Below, in pieces: positions 11,511 to 24,170 of a stretch of DNA of 64,000 nt. The position numbers and the translations under genes were made by a program. Position 1 is the stretch's first letter. Each line of letters begins with the position of its first letter. The notes under the pieces are model-generated. The model was not told the origin of the DNA. It saw only the letters and a program-made list of their open reading frames with translations, and searched no databases. Source of the DNA: Forficula auricularia (lineage: Eukaryota; Arthropoda; Insecta; Dermaptera; Forficulidae); assembly GCA_024734495.1 (NCBI GenBank), contig JALMQS010000828.1, positions 1,351,101 through 1,415,100 on the forward strand, written 5' to 3'.

Positions 11511-12179
11511 TTAGAAAAGTTGGTGATTAACCGATTGGTACCGACCTCTTTCTTTAGATTCTAATTATTAATGAATGAATTTTTATATACTCAAATATTC
11601 TTGATTGTTAAAAATCATTATGTAGAATTTTTCATTCTTTAATTCAAGACATCTAATTAAAAATACCTACGTATTTTATGAAAAAAAAATATTTTACTTA
11701 TTACATTGCTTAACCCCGGGGTTACTTTAGCCCATCCTCGGTTTTAAAAACCATTTCCTTTTATTTAATTTTTCAAAATTATCATCTCAAATATATTCAA
11801 AACATCATTCAGTAATTAAAATAAAAATAAAAGGGATGATTTTCTACGCATACCCATTCTTCAAGGGATCCTTTGAAATTTTGAAATGAAAATATCGTCA
11901 ACCACATCGAACGGGATTTTGTTCATTAGAGATATTTTATAATCCAATTAATGCCATATTGTATTTTTATAGTTCTCAATTTAAAAAAGTGAAACAAGTT
12001 TCTTTACTGTCTGGCTGTCAGACAGAGCACTTAAGCTCTTAAACTTAATATAATAAGATACAAACTTGAAATTCACCAGTTATATTATGTATTCATTTTC
12101 CTAAAACCAAAAATCGTATTCAAATTTTAATCAAATTATTATTTTGAAAATGGTGTAGGTACATAATTTTACTTAGGGT

Positions 12180-12480
12180 TAAAAATGAAAAAATATTTTT
12201 TGATCATGACGTGTGAGGCATTCCTATAAAGACCTCTTTAAGTTAAATTAGATAAAACTTCTTTAAATTTATTTCGCTTTAAAATGACGGTTTGCAACAA
12301 ACTGGCCATTTTTAAATATTTTTTTGTACCTGTCAGCTTTTAGAAAAAGCTTATTTTAATGATAATATGAAAACAATCCAAAAATCCACTCATACTCTCC
12401 TTATGAACGACAAATAATAACGAATTTGATATCTCAAGTAGTTTGGAAGATAGGCATAGTCATTTTTCTGCTGCCTGCCA
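12180..12480 (+). repeat. Dispersed repeat, copy 1 (partner at 25690-25990)
   Basis: Shares with 25690-25990 the order tttaaaatgacggtttg / tttaaaacggcggtttg, 'atcatttctaa'-like spacers, and the closing aacgaatttgatatctcaag about 180 bp later. Family unknown. Confidence 0.55.
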
Positions 12481-12780
12481 GGCTCTGATTATAATATTGA
12501 ATTCACGGATCGATGAATTGAGTACGGAACCCTTGGTTTAAGAGACTGACTCGCGGCGTATTATTTTGACGTCCCAGTCACGCGCAATGACCTTACTAAG
12601 CTGGCCCACAGTATGTCTGCACCTCTACGGGCACCTCTACGGTTTCCTAAGTGAGCGAGCCAGGCTCGCACTTATTTTTAATCTGCATCTTTCAAAAATA
12701 AAATATAGAAAAATCAATTTAATTTTAATATAATTATTTAATTTATTGCATCAAAAAAATGTTAATGATTTTTTTATATA

Positions 12781-13094
12781 AATAAATACAAATCTTTTCT
12801 AAAAAACAATCTTCTCACTTTAATTAAAATCCCAAACGTTTAAGAAAAAATTCTCCTTTCATCAATGGAATTTAATTTTGGTTTTTTGTTTTTGTTTTGT
12901 TTTTTTAAGAAAAAAGTTGTTTCAGGAATTGTATATAAATCAATACTAAATAAATAAATAAATATTTAATTCTTTTTACTTAAAAAAAAAAAAATCCATT
13001 GGTAAAGCGAGAAATTCCCCCGAAACGTTTGGGATTTGATTAAACGTTTGAAGATTGTTTTTTTTTTTTTATAAAAGATTTGTGTTTATTTATA
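12781..13094. mobile_element. MITE/foldback with ~61-70-bp arms
   Basis: Arms 12781-12841 and 13024-13094 pair through aaatacaaatctttt, aaaacaatctt and tcccaaacgttt. The right arm carries a duplicated 'aaacgttt' and a longer T run. Confidence 0.75.
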
Positions 13095-13971
13095 CTTAAT
13101 AACGTCTATTTATTTATTTTATTAATGCTAAGTAAGTAAAATTCATTTTAGGTTTATTAGACCTATGCCAGAATATTTTATTTATTTATTTGTTTATTTT
13201 TATTATAGTGAAATTATTCTTTTTCTCAGTTCATGTGCCAGGTAAAAGGATAGGAAACAGGCGATGTTATAAATTTTCTTCTTAAAAGCAGAACGTGAAA
13301 TGCCAAATATGAGCCAACTCATTATGCCCGCCCAGCCTCTCTATCTCTACTTCTAGCCTTGTACTCGTAATCTTCCAGCACAACGATTAATGGCTTAATC
13401 ACAAAAGCAAAGGTTGCTCAGCGGGATTTGTTCCCAACATATTATCAGCCGACATGTTCCCTCACACGAGAATTCAATCCGTTTGATTTATATTATTAAA
13501 AAAATCTATTTCGCTTAGCTTTTATAAAGAAAATAATTAATTGTAATATTCCCTATTTTTTTATGGTATTCTATAAACAAATAATAACCTTCCTTTTTTT
13601 AGGATTTTTCACTATATAATAATGAAATGATAAATTGATGGTGAGGGTGTAATGTCGAATTCTAAGAAAAATTCATTTTTCGAGATCAAATACGAATGGA
13701 GATTAAATAAATTGAATGTATAATTAATGAAGAAAAAAATTTCATGTTGATACTTGATGAATTTAATTCAATCAGAAATAAACTTTTAGAAAAAATACAT
13801 ATTTTATTTTTTTTTCTAATTTGTCTGATTACAGGCTGATTCACAACAAGGGTAAAAAAAAACTTAGAATATTGTTATGAATGTACTAAATTAACATAGA
13901 TCCGCGGGCCAAAAGTGGAGACAAAAAAATTGAATTTTTTTTTTATCAAATAGGAGACTTGATAGGTCCAA

Positions 13972-14119
13972 AATATAAATGTTCAAAAGGTTGAGACTAA
14001 AAGTACTAATTAAATAAAGAAAATGCTCGATCTGTGAAGCTGGAATTTTTTATTTTAACAAGAATTATTCATCCATTCTACGAGGTCCTTTTAGTCTCAA
14101 CCTTTTGAACATTTATAAT
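13972..14119. mobile_element. 148-bp MITE with 33-bp TIRs
   Basis: Arms 13972-14004 and 14087-14119 share atgttcaaaaggttgagact and its complement. Short unrelated centre. Confidence 0.8.
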
Positions 14120-14305
14120 TATATTTTTTATTTTGGAAATTTTTAAAAATATTGAGTGACCTCTTAAAATTTTTTAATTACTCTGATTTCTGGTGAGCAT
14201 TTTAAAAACATGTTAGATTAATATTTTCATGCAAGATCAAAAATAAAAAAATATTCGTTTTTTTTGGGTCACCCTAATATATACTATATATATTTGTATA
14301 GATTA

Positions 14306-14369
14306 ATTTGCCGCAACGCTGACGTAATGCTGCCGAGAGAGAGCGCCATCGGTATATTTGCGGCAAATT
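14306..14369. repeat. Short inverted repeat
   Basis: aatttgccgcaa (14306-14317) and ttgcggcaaatt (14358-14369) around a GC-richer centre; a possible tiny MITE remnant. Confidence 0.5.
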
Positions 14370-14902
14370 TGAAATATAATCGTAATTTGGACTCAAATTT
14401 CGAAATGAAAGACTCCAATTGATTTTAAATTAAGAAACATTAAATATATTGCTAATTATTACCCCCCCCTTCACTACTCAAAAATTAAATATTCAATTCG
14501 CTTTTCTTTGCGCACAGAAAAAGAAATCAATCACATCTTATCTGATTTATATATTATTTGTTTATTTTTTAATAATTTGCCACTTTTTTATAATTTTTTA
14601 AAAATCTAAATTTTGTTATTCTTATTTTTTGATTTTTACAAAATTAAACGACTTAAGACACGCATGCCCATATGAGTTTCTCATGGCAATACTAGAGCAG
14701 AAGCAGCCTGTCATACAAACAACACCTGATCTCTTTTAAATATTTGGAGCCTTATATCGATTATCGATCCCAAATTTTAAAAAAATGATATAATATAATT
14801 CTCCTCCTCAAAAAATATCACAATGCTGTAGATTATAGAAAAAAAAATACTTCCAGATTCATATCTAGAGCCTCATTTCTGTAGCTGTGTCAGGACGAAA
14901 AT

Positions 14903-15075
14903 GAGGCGAAACTTTTAAGAGACTATGTATTTTCGGGAGTTTAAAGGTATACATTTGGAGTGTGGTTTTTTAAGAGGAAAAAAGTTTTTGGACCGAGACG
15001 CCGCCCGCCAGGGCACCAGCCCGGAGGGCCGAGCTTCGTGGGCGTGCCGAAGGCACGCACGAAAAGCTCGTTATA
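14903..15075 (-). repeat. Right inverted repeat of the 8.7-15.1-kb pair
   Basis: Reverse complement of 8683-8849 with scattered substitutions. The open frame at 14925-15113 runs through it and is not a gene. Confidence 0.85.
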
Positions 15076-15165
15076 TATATTTATTTGAATCAAACAGAGG
15101 ACACTCTTATTGATTTCTCTTTAAGAATGCTACTCTTGGCAAAACAAATTCTTTTCAATTAATAC
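15076..15165 (+). repeat. Solo arm of the 7.2-kb foldback family
   Basis: tttatttgaatcaaacagag through 'ctactcttggcaaaac' to cttttcaatt. It abuts the right inverted repeat directly. Confidence 0.6.
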
Positions 15166-15744
15166 TTAGTCCAAAACGCATTCTGTATTTTCAAACTTTA
15201 GTCCATAGTTGAGTCGTTTTCTATTTGGATATTAATGAAAACAATGAAGAGATGCAATCACAGTTTTTCGCATTTAGGCTTCACCATTCAATTCTAATGG
15301 ATGGAAAGAACATGATCATAGAAACTGTAAATACGTCATTATCTCACACTGTATTAGAGCTAAGACGTACATCTATCTAAATTTTATTTAGCTACACTAT
15401 CCTAGACGTTGGCATAGCAGAGTATTATTTTTTTGGTACGGTTTCGAAGCAAAATCAAAAAATATACTTCACCATTAATTCATAGGTATAATTAACTCGG
15501 AAAAATATTCATATTCAAAAACAAATTATGTTTCCGCATGAGTACAAATTTTATTGCGAATTCATAGTGAACTAATAAACGGTACTTACTCAACGTTCCG
15601 AACTTATCATAATGTTTAGTTGAATAAAGATATGTTCGTTTAAAGAGATAGTTCAATTTAAATGGAAAAGGTTACGTTAAAAGATCAGTGTTAGTAAATG
15701 TTGCTAATATCCTCAATGAATTTCAACCATTGTCTTTTCTACAT

Positions 15745-15980
15745 GTTGGTCATGCAAATTTGGCTATTAAGTGTCCCGAGGCCGTTTAAGTGGTTCGAGT
15801 CTGTCCTGAAGATCGTCGGTCCGTGGCGACAAAGGCGGAGGAAGCCCCGGCTTCCGGCCGGAAGCAGCTGCCGTGCGCTCGGCCACAGAGGCTCCGCCCC
15901 TGCCAATTCAATCTTGCATCCGATTACATCAAGATCTCAATCTATGAAATTATGAATGGATCATATCGAGCACGTGCCTA
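15745..15980 (+). promoter_or_regulatory. GC-rich block with promoter-like motifs
   Basis: Contains a perfect octamer atgcaaat (15753-15760), an ETS-like ccggaag (15858-15864) and a GC-box-like ctccgcccc (15891-15899) in a CpG-containing island (15780-15905) within AT-rich DNA. No transcript or exon can be supported; an exon of an unseen gene or a transposon remnant are alternatives. Confidence 0.25.
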
Positions 15981-16881
15981 GGAGGTTTTTCGACCGTCAT
16001 CTGAAAATCTGACTGATGAGGAAAACGGAATTCAATTTTGCCAGGCAAGAGTAGCTATTCTCACTATAAGGCACAAAGCCTGCCAAGTGCGAGTCCGTAT
16101 GTTATAACTCCAAAAATACTTGATACTTATTCGTTAGTAATCAGGAGAGAATTTGTGTGGCCAATTTTTGGGGCTCTCTCACCCTCTAATTTTTAAGCTA
16201 AATAAATTTAAAGAGATTTAACCTATTTCTTTTTAAAGAGATCTTTACAGAAATACCTTACACTTTTTGATAAAAAAAAGTATTTTTTATTCAAGCCATT
16301 CGAAAATAATAATTCAATTAAAAATTTAATACACTTTTTGATTTGGAGAAAAATAAATGCAAATAGCTTGTAAATGTCATGTTTTTATCCTATTTAGTTT
16401 ACTTGCTACAATGCTTTGACAGATAGACATTGTACTTACACAAATTAGTGTATCGTTTTACTTTTTCAACGAGACATTAAAAAAGGTTCTTGCTATATCA
16501 TCTTTAAAATAATGTCAAAAATTTTATCAAGTTTGGTTAAGAATGTTTTCTTCAAACATTTTTTCCCCCAAAAAATTTAAGTTATATTTATGATAGTTAA
16601 TTGAAATTAAAATGTGAATTCCTCATTACACAATATTTTGACAACTAATTCAATAGCCAGAAGCAGGCATGTCTTGTTTTCTTCTTTTTCAGTCATATCA
16701 AAATAGTCCTAAGTAGAAATTTAAACCCAAAAACGAATTAGGAATAGAAACGTTATGTATAAGAAGCAAAAGATATCATCAAAATATCTATTCAAATGGC
16801 TTCTAACAAAAACTATTTAATTGATAAACAATACATCGATCGAAGATTCAACTCAACAACTTATCATTTTATTTCCACTAA

Positions 16882-17357
16882 AGGTCGGTTTGTCCACCTC
16901 CGGTCAAACTGCCGGATATCTGTGAATGACTGCTAAATCAGCTAACCGTAAATGTGTGTGTGACTGCCTAGAATTAAAATATATATTTTTAATTTACCAT
17001 ATGGGTATAATGTGAAGTATGCTAATCGTGCAAAAAAAAGTCTTTTTTTTTACTTCGTATTTTCAAAATATCTTGCCTTATAATCGTAGAGGGATGCGAC
17101 TCGTTTTAACAACAATAATTAGAATAGCTGCGGTGAATCGATCTATATAAATATATAATTGCATGAAAACGGCTGCAATACTAAAAGCAGAAACGACGTG
17201 AATAAAAAAAAAGAAAAATTTAACTATTTCTTTTTGGTTGGTTTAACCAAAAATAATAATTTAACTTGAGATAGCTACACATATATCTGAATCTGACGGT
17301 TAGCTTTGGTTGCAAGTTAAACATTTCCGAAAGTTTGACTGGAGGGGGACAGACCTG
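16882..17357. mobile_element. MITE with ~65-bp imperfect TIRs
   Basis: Left arm (aggtcggtttgtccacctcc…gctaaccgta, 16882-16950) is the imperfect reverse complement of 17293-17357 (tgacggttagc…gggggacagacctg). No coding capacity. Confidence 0.65.
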
Positions 17358-20300
17358 CCCTGAAGGGCTGAATTTAATTTATTTTGATTAGATTTTATGA
17401 TAATGAACATTGTAATTAACATTGAAATACTAGAAGCTGTTTACCTCATTGATTATTAGAAATCCCTTAATTTAATTAATTAAAAATAAAGTAAAAATTT
17501 ATCGTCATGAACACCATGTGTAATTATTACAAGATTTAATCATTAATTTTAAAAATAATAAATAAATACTCTATGTAGACAATTATTATATTTTATTTCA
17601 ATAGAAAAATAATAATATAATAATTCGTAAATGGACAATGACTTCTTTTCATAAAAGATACTCAATTAGAGATCCAGACTTTTTCACTCTTTTTTAATGG
17701 TGATTTAATTAAAACTCACTTCCTTTGCCGATGGATCTTAAATAAGGTTTTTTTTTGTATAAAAAGATCACAGGAAGGAAATCAGACAGAGAGGCATTTG
17801 ATTCCATGAAGATAAAGGGCTTTTAATGAATGAACTCGTGTGGTTGCATTCTCCACTCTAATGACTAAAAACAGTTTCAGGGAACTATTATTATCAAATG
17901 GAGAAACAATAGAAGAGATCATTTAATTAAAGCTTCCTTTTGGAAAATAGATAAATTCTAACATTTATTTACTTATTTAGAAATGTACGGATGTGCATAT
18001 ATTGTTTGTTTAAGTGCTGAATAAGGAAGGCTAGCTTAACTTGAACTGAAAAGCAATATATAGATTCTAAGGCAACATCTGTCTTCACTCCCCAAGGTAA
18101 CTTAAGAGACTTTGTATTACTTTTAGTCTTGGACAAACAAAATAGGGAGCAAAGGGTTTTTATATCTCTCCAGTACCTATTTGGTAACGGAAATGAAATA
18201 AATAGCAAAAAATGTGTACAATTATATTTCTATACGATTGAAGAAAGAGAGTTTTAGTTACAATTAATTAAATGAATTACTTAAATTGATCTTGAGAATT
18301 TATACTAGCATATATCTATTTAAATTTATTTTAAATAGTAAATGGAATTGATAGATTAGTTTGCGCAGAGCGCAGATAATCCTGAACTAGTTCGGAGATT
18401 CTACGCAGGTGCACTGTGAATTTCATTGTTCTTGAATGTGTTAGAAATTAGAACATATCAAATAAACAGTAAAGATTCAAAATAAGTTTGGGATCTGTTT
18501 CATTAAAGTAGGTACTTCACATAGCCTCAGTCTAATAATAACTTTGCCTGAAAAATATCTTAAGATCTGAATCCAATAAGGTAAATTCCTTATGATAATC
18601 TTACTTATCTATACTAATGCATCCACTAATTCTTTTTATAATTTATATCATATATTGTATTTGCATTAAGTTCAGGTGTGAGTATCCTTCATAGTGGATA
18701 ATCTTTACAAAATAATCACAAGGATTCTTGAAGCTTTTTTTATCAATTTATAAATCGTTTCACACTGAATAAAATGTAATGTTTCAACTTACTTAGCCAA
18801 GTGGAAGTAATTAGTGGCCTCGGGATATACAATCATTTAAAGCAACTAAGACATAATATTGTCTCACAGTAATATTCCTTACATATTCTTTGAAAGAGAG
18901 CACATACTATGAAAATATCAATATAAAAGTTAATATAAAGGGATTTATGGATCAGGGAATCAAGGGAGTTTGTTAGTGCTGAATATCTTATTAATTTAAT
19001 CACAACACTCCATGTCGACAGAATTTCACATGTTAGAGCCATTTTCGAGGGAAGATGAATTTGAAACTTGTAATCCAAGTGAGGCAGTTAAGATGCTGTA
19101 AAAAAGTTCTGAACCTTAATAAAAAATGCTTTTCAATGTGACAACAACACAAAATCCTTTAATATCAATTTAATTATATTTCATTACAAACCAACCCCAC
19201 ATTAGTGAAAACTATTTTCTTTGAGTCAGATTAATTATCTACAAAATAAATGTACTCAATCTAATAGAGGCCAGAGATAATAATTGCTATGCCCAACATA
19301 TTCAACTTGTCAAATATATTCAAAATATCAATTACCAAAAAATCATATTATCGCACTAATTATTACGAGTATAACAAACTAAATTTTACATTCAATCGGG
19401 TATTCGAACCCATCAGAAAAACTGATGGAACATTTCTAATTAAAAAGCGTGATGATGAAAATCAAACTTTTGAAATTGAAATTTCCAAAAAATGAATTAT
19501 ACATCGTAGGTGATCTTACAAAATCTCGTAAGTCCGATTTTTGGTCAAATACCTATTATACGTTTATACAGACCAACTTTTCACGGCGGGTCTGTCTATT
19601 GAAACCTTATTATTCTATTCCAATTTAATTTCGCGCTACGGACAAATAATAAATATTGCATTGTATTTGTATGTATTCGTGTTTAAAATGGTTTTTCTTG
19701 TTTCCTGGGTAACTTCAAATTTAGGACTTACGAAGTTATGTAAGATCAGCGACGAAATATATATTCTTCTTATGAATCAGCAACTATGCTACTCTCGAAC
19801 TAAATCTTAAAAAAAATGATTTAAATTGAGAGAGTAGAAGCAATACCTATGTGTAAGTATGCTTAACAGTGGATTTAAGATGATTTTTAGAAGAAACTCG
19901 GTATCTAAGTAGAAATTGGTTAAATTAAAAAGATGAGAAAATATAACAATAAATGGAAGAAATTGAATTCGAGTGAACACAATCGGCGTCGTGTCTAAGT
20001 AAGTATTGATAAAACGGAGAATCCATTTCAGTGTTTTATACGCCCTCGCACAAACACCACTTAACTTGATTCAGAAACTGAAAACTCGTAAAAATGTTTG
20101 ATGGCAAACAACAATACATGAACAGATCGGATGTAAAAACATCTCAATGTTGAGATAAAAAAATAACAGGAAGGAAGCAAGAGAGTAAAGTATAACAGAC
20201 ACCTTTGAGAGGGGACGCAGGGCGGAAGAGCCCCTCTCACTCTTTTCAATAGCCTATTATGTTTTATTTTTCCATCGATCTCAACCGATATTCCCCTTTT

Positions 20301-20430
20301 CGTTCTTTCCCGCCACATCGAAATGACGGCTAAGAGCAGCAATCGCAGTCAATTACTAGGAACATTAAGGGAGCGAAGCTTTTCGGTCGGCCAGGGTATT
20401 ATAATTATTGAAAAACTTGCAATTATGTCT
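17358..20430. other. AT-rich intergenic stretch
   Basis: No gene supported. The open frames at 17969-18208, 18833-19078, 19289-19810 and 20061-20342 have AT-driven composition and no recognisable domains. A fragment of the 7.2-kb foldback family (gaatcagcaactatgctact) lies near 19772-19800. Confidence 0.5.
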
Positions 20431-20499
20431 AAGAAAATCACTAGCAGAGGTGGAATGGATAATTTTTAATTATATACCAGAATGTTTGTTTGTGTACAC

Positions 20500-22919
20500 C
20501 AATGGTTCCCAACCTGAGGGCGATCGCCCCCCCCAAGTGGGCGATTTGGGTTGTCGGGGGGCGATAAGTATTCAAAGAGGGGGAAATTAAAATACACTCA
20601 CATGCAAAGAAATGGAATCACTTCCCTTGCGAGTTGTTAAATCTAATTTTCATTCTCAAATATAAATAATGTTAAATTAATATTTTTTAGAAAAAATATT
20701 TAAACAAAAAGTCCATCAATTTTCAAGACACAAGCAAGTTAGTTTTTAAGTCAGTAGAAGTTCATTCAATATGGATTCAAAGAAGTGTCGTCAATACTCA
20801 GCTGAGTATTTAAAATTCGGTTTTATCGCGTCACCGCAAAATGTGTAGTTTCTACATTGTCTTTTGTGCGATAAAACATTTACTAGTAATGAAGCCATGA
20901 AGCCTTCGCGAATGAAAGATCATTTATCAAGAGTATACACAGTGATAAAGTGAGTAAAGAACTTAGTTATTTTCAACACCTCAAATCTAAAGCTGCTAAA
21001 CGGCCTAGTGTGAGGTGTCTTTATTGATGTTAAATGTGGTAAACCTCACACAATTGGCGAAACTCTTGTTTTACTGGCTACCAAAAAAATTGTTGAAATC
21101 ATGCTAGGCGAGGGCCCTAGTAATAAGATAAGTCAATCTATTCCTTTGAGCAACAATACTGTATCCAGGCGAATTGACGAAATGGCCACGGACGTTGAAT
21201 CCAAACTCACCAATTTGTTGAAAAAAAGTAAATTTGCATTGCAGATTGATGAATCAAGTGTGATTGATAACAAAGCAATTTTATTAGGTTATGTGAGGTT
21301 TATCAATGAACAAAAGGAAATTACCGAGGAAATGTTGTTTGCTAGAACTTTGATCACTGATACGAAGGGATCGTCGATTTTTAAAGTAGTGCAAGATTAT
21401 TTTGAGGAAAAAGAGATTCCCCTAACAAACGTGAGTGCTTGGGCAACAGACGGTGCTCCTGCCATGTCAGGTCGTCATTCTGGGTTTCTAGCCCACCTTA
21501 AGAAACAAGTGCCAGAGAGGTCATCACTATTCACTGTGTCATTCATCGTCAACATTTAGCTGCGAAAAAATTGAGTGGTGTCCTGCATGAAACCCTACAA
21601 CTGGTTATTACTGGTGTCAACAAGATCAAAGCTAATTCCCTCAATGACCGTCTGTTCCGACAACTTTGCAATGAAAATGATGAGGAATTTGCACGCTTGC
21701 TTCTACATACGGCAGTGAGGCGGCTTTCTAAAGGAAACTGTTTGCGCCGTTTCTTCAAATTATTTGACACGGTTACTGAGTTTCTCGACACGTCTGATCC
21801 TGTTTTAAGTGAGAATTTGAAGCATCGCAAGTTGGAACTTGCGTATCTTACAGATATTTTTGAAAAAATGAATGAAGTCAATATAAGGCTTCAAGGAAAC
21901 AATATGAACCTTATCGAGGCCAAATGAATTATTTTATCATTCATCGCCAAGTTTGATATTCACAGGGTCAATATTGGCCGTAAAGAGCTGATTCAGTTTC
22001 TGAGCCTTAAAAAGTGTTCAGTGTCAGATAACGAGACTCCTGAACTTCTAGAAAACAAAATCCTAATTTTTATCACCTTGACCAGTTAAAAACTGACATG
22101 GAATCAAGATTTGTAGATTTGACCAAGTTACAAATTCCTGATTGGATTCTAGATCCATTCTCGTTTGAAGCTGTGAATAAGCTTGATAACTCTTTGCAAG
22201 ACGGAGTTTCTAGATCTAAAGTATGATTGTGAGGCGAAAATCATTTTCAAGCAGAGTGGTTACGAGTTAGCCTGGGTGAAGCTTATGGACACTTATCCAC
22301 ATCTGTGGGGAAAAATTGACCCACTTCACATCTCGTACCCTCAACATATTTAGTTGAAAAAAGGATTTAGTTCTGTTGTCCAGCTACTCACAAAGCAAAG
22401 AAATAAGTTGGACATTTGCCTCAAAGGAGACTTGCGCCTGAACTTGACGAACATAGAGCCGGAGATTGAAGCTTTAACTAAAATCCACCAACCACAAGGC
22501 AGCCATTGAAAACGTAAAATAAAACAATAACAAAGTTTTCAATCTTTCATTTATTTTTTCAAATTTTAACTGTCAACTTTCTTAATTTTTCCAGATTTCA
22601 ATTTAAAAATGAACATGTAAGTACTCCTTTTTAAATGTACGTCAGGGTTAGTTAATTATTTCACTTCTTTGTTCTTAAAAAAAATCTGTAAAAAAAGTAT
22701 TTTTAATTTTTTTCTATTTTATTTAAGAGTGACCGGATAAAACTGCTTTGGTTGTTTTTATATACGGTAATAAAATTGTTTAAAATAAAACAACTGCTTT
22801 ATTATTTTATACTTTACTTCAAATTAAAATTAGGCACACAATGAAAATGAAAAGGGGGCGATAGGTGTTGGTCAACCTCCAGAAAGGGGCGATGGGCCAC
22901 AAAAGGTTGGGAACCACTG
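20500..22919 (+). mobile_element. hAT DNA transposon, decayed (2.42 kb)
   Basis: Ends are caatggttcccaacct and aggttgggaaccactg, a 16-bp terminal inverted repeat with one mismatch of the 'cagtggttcccaacc' type common in hAT elements. Flanks gtgtacac (20492-20499) and gtgcacac (22920-22927) form an 8-bp target duplication (7 of 8). It contains a broken transposase gene and GC-rich subterminal sequence near each end. Confidence 0.92.
20771..22509 (+). pseudogene. hAT transposase pseudogene (ZBED5/FAM200-like)
   Basis: Reading through several breaks gives the hAT order: an N-terminal BED-type region (weak), then PHTIGETL, a 152-residue open part (21101-21559) with SIPLSNNTVSRRIDEM and FALQIDESS (the catalytic Asp region), and WATDGAPAMSGRHSG. 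After a frameshift near 21535 comes a 118-residue part (21571-21927). Near the end, MDTYPHLWGKIDPLHISYP and KGFSSVVQLLTKQRNKLD mark the C-terminal dimerisation region. In-frame stops and frameshifts occur at about 20848, 21540, 21925, 22090 and 22350, so no functional protein is made. Similar domesticated proteins exist in vertebrates, but the flanking TIRs show this is the transposon itself. Confidence 0.9.
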
Positions 22920-23514
22920 GTGCACACCCTCCCGAAAATCGGGCCAATTGGCAAACCTGTGAGCGAACACCTTGGTCATACTAGTATGTAACGCACTAAA
23001 TATTTCTCTCAAAGATTTAATCTTCATTTGTAAAATTTCGCGGTCTAGTGATTCTAAATTTAAACACAAAACCATGCCATATAGTTTAATTATATATAGT
23101 TGAGTGTGATTTTTTTTAAAATACGAAAGGCAAACTGAATGTAAGAGTTCGAATTACCAAAAGTAGTAGACTTCAAATTTATAAGGAACTCATGAAAGAT
23201 TGTCATCTACTATATATCCGAGATAGAATGGATAATTTTTAATTATAGGTCAGAAGGATTATGTTCACCCTCCCAGGAATCGAGCTCGAATTACCCACTG
23301 AGGTCTAATAGATGACAATCCTTCGTGATTTCTTTAGAAATTTAAAGTCTACCACTATCGGCAATTTGAAATCTTATTTTTAATTATTGGTTTATTCGTT
23401 TTTAAAAATATCTATAGCTTCGAAGTTATTTTCTAGCATGAGTTTTTTTCCTGACTGGATTCCAATAATCACAATTAACTCAAAAACGTAATGTGTTGGA
23501 AAGCTTATTTTAAA

Positions 23515-23670
23515 TAAATAAATAAATAAATCTTTATTCCTCGACCTGCTTAGAGGCACAAGTCCTATGTGGCTAGGTCCTCCAAACATCAATACAATCT
23601 AGCTACAATACATTAACAAACATCAATACAAATCAACTACAACACTTTAACAAAGAATAAAAAAGTACAG

Positions 23671-23738
<68 letters not shown>

Positions 23739-24170
23739 GTATGCTCATTAACAAATAACATGACCATAGAAAATTCCGCGTAAAAACCCGATAGCAGGAG
23801 AAAGCGACGCATTAGCCATCCCGGCATTTGCCATAAGTTGTTAAGGAAACCTGGTCAAAACCTTAACAAGGATGGTATGACCTCTCTCTACCTCAGCTAA
23901 TCTCTGCTTGTGAGAACTAAATAAAATTTTGTACAACTGTAGGACTTTAGGACTTGACAAAATGTATAATTGATTTAATCATAGGAGACAGAGTACTATA
24001 ATCCCAAGTAGTATTAAATAGACTGTTCCATAAATCAATGCCAGATCCTACAAATGAATGCAAACCTACATATTAATATCTGAATGAACTAACATGTAGG
24101 AACCAGACTGTATTTAAATGAATAACATTGTGTGCAAATATATTAGTATTTACAAAAGTAAGAACAGATT
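23515..24170 (-). pseudogene. LINE (non-LTR retrotransposon) 3' end
   Basis: On the minus strand, GSGIDLWNSLFNTTWDYSTL followed by a short helix-like segment and a stop resembles the C-terminus of jockey/CR1-type reverse transcriptase ORFs (…LWNSLP…). About 350-400 bp of 3' UTR follows, interrupted by an (AT)n tract, then aataaagatttatttatttat at 23515-23535, the simple-repeat tail usual for these elements. The rest of the element is absent. Confidence 0.55.
23672..23735. repeat. (AT)n microsatellite
   Basis: About 32 uninterrupted AT units. Confidence 0.98.

Larger units (their letters stand above)
8683..15075. mobile_element. Possible 6.4-kb element bounded by ~170-bp terminal inverted repeats
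   Basis: 8683-8849 and 14903-15075 are inverted copies starting tataacgagcttttcgtgcg, with a GC-rich hairpin-like 'gtgccttcggcac' and 'ggccctccgggc' followed by 'ggtataca'-type AT-rich sequence. Weaker inverted similarity continues inward (9010-9110 with 14390-14450; 'tttaatttttgagt' near both). No intact ORF is inside; contents are a tRNA-like relic, small MITEs and a LINE fragment. Two independent inverted insertions of the same short repeat are an equal alternative. Confidence 0.45.
20440..23312 (-). mobile_element. SINE-B cluster interrupted by a hAT element
   Basis: Sequence 20440-20499 joins 22920-23095 once the hAT insertion and one copy of its target duplication are removed, giving the SINE-B order (tggataatttttaattat…caccctcc…, then the shared central segment 'cactaaatatttctctcaaa'). 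A second, same-strand partial copy lies at about 23165-23312 with the B-box complement decayed (ggaatcgagctcg). Confidence 0.6.

Noticed and set aside
8683..15075. Polinton/Maverick-type virus-like element
   Set aside because: Far too short, with no polymerase, integrase, ATPase or capsid reading frames.
20061..20342. 93-codon minus-strand open frame with hydrophobic stretches
   Set aside because: No family resemblance; composition explained by AT-rich sequence.
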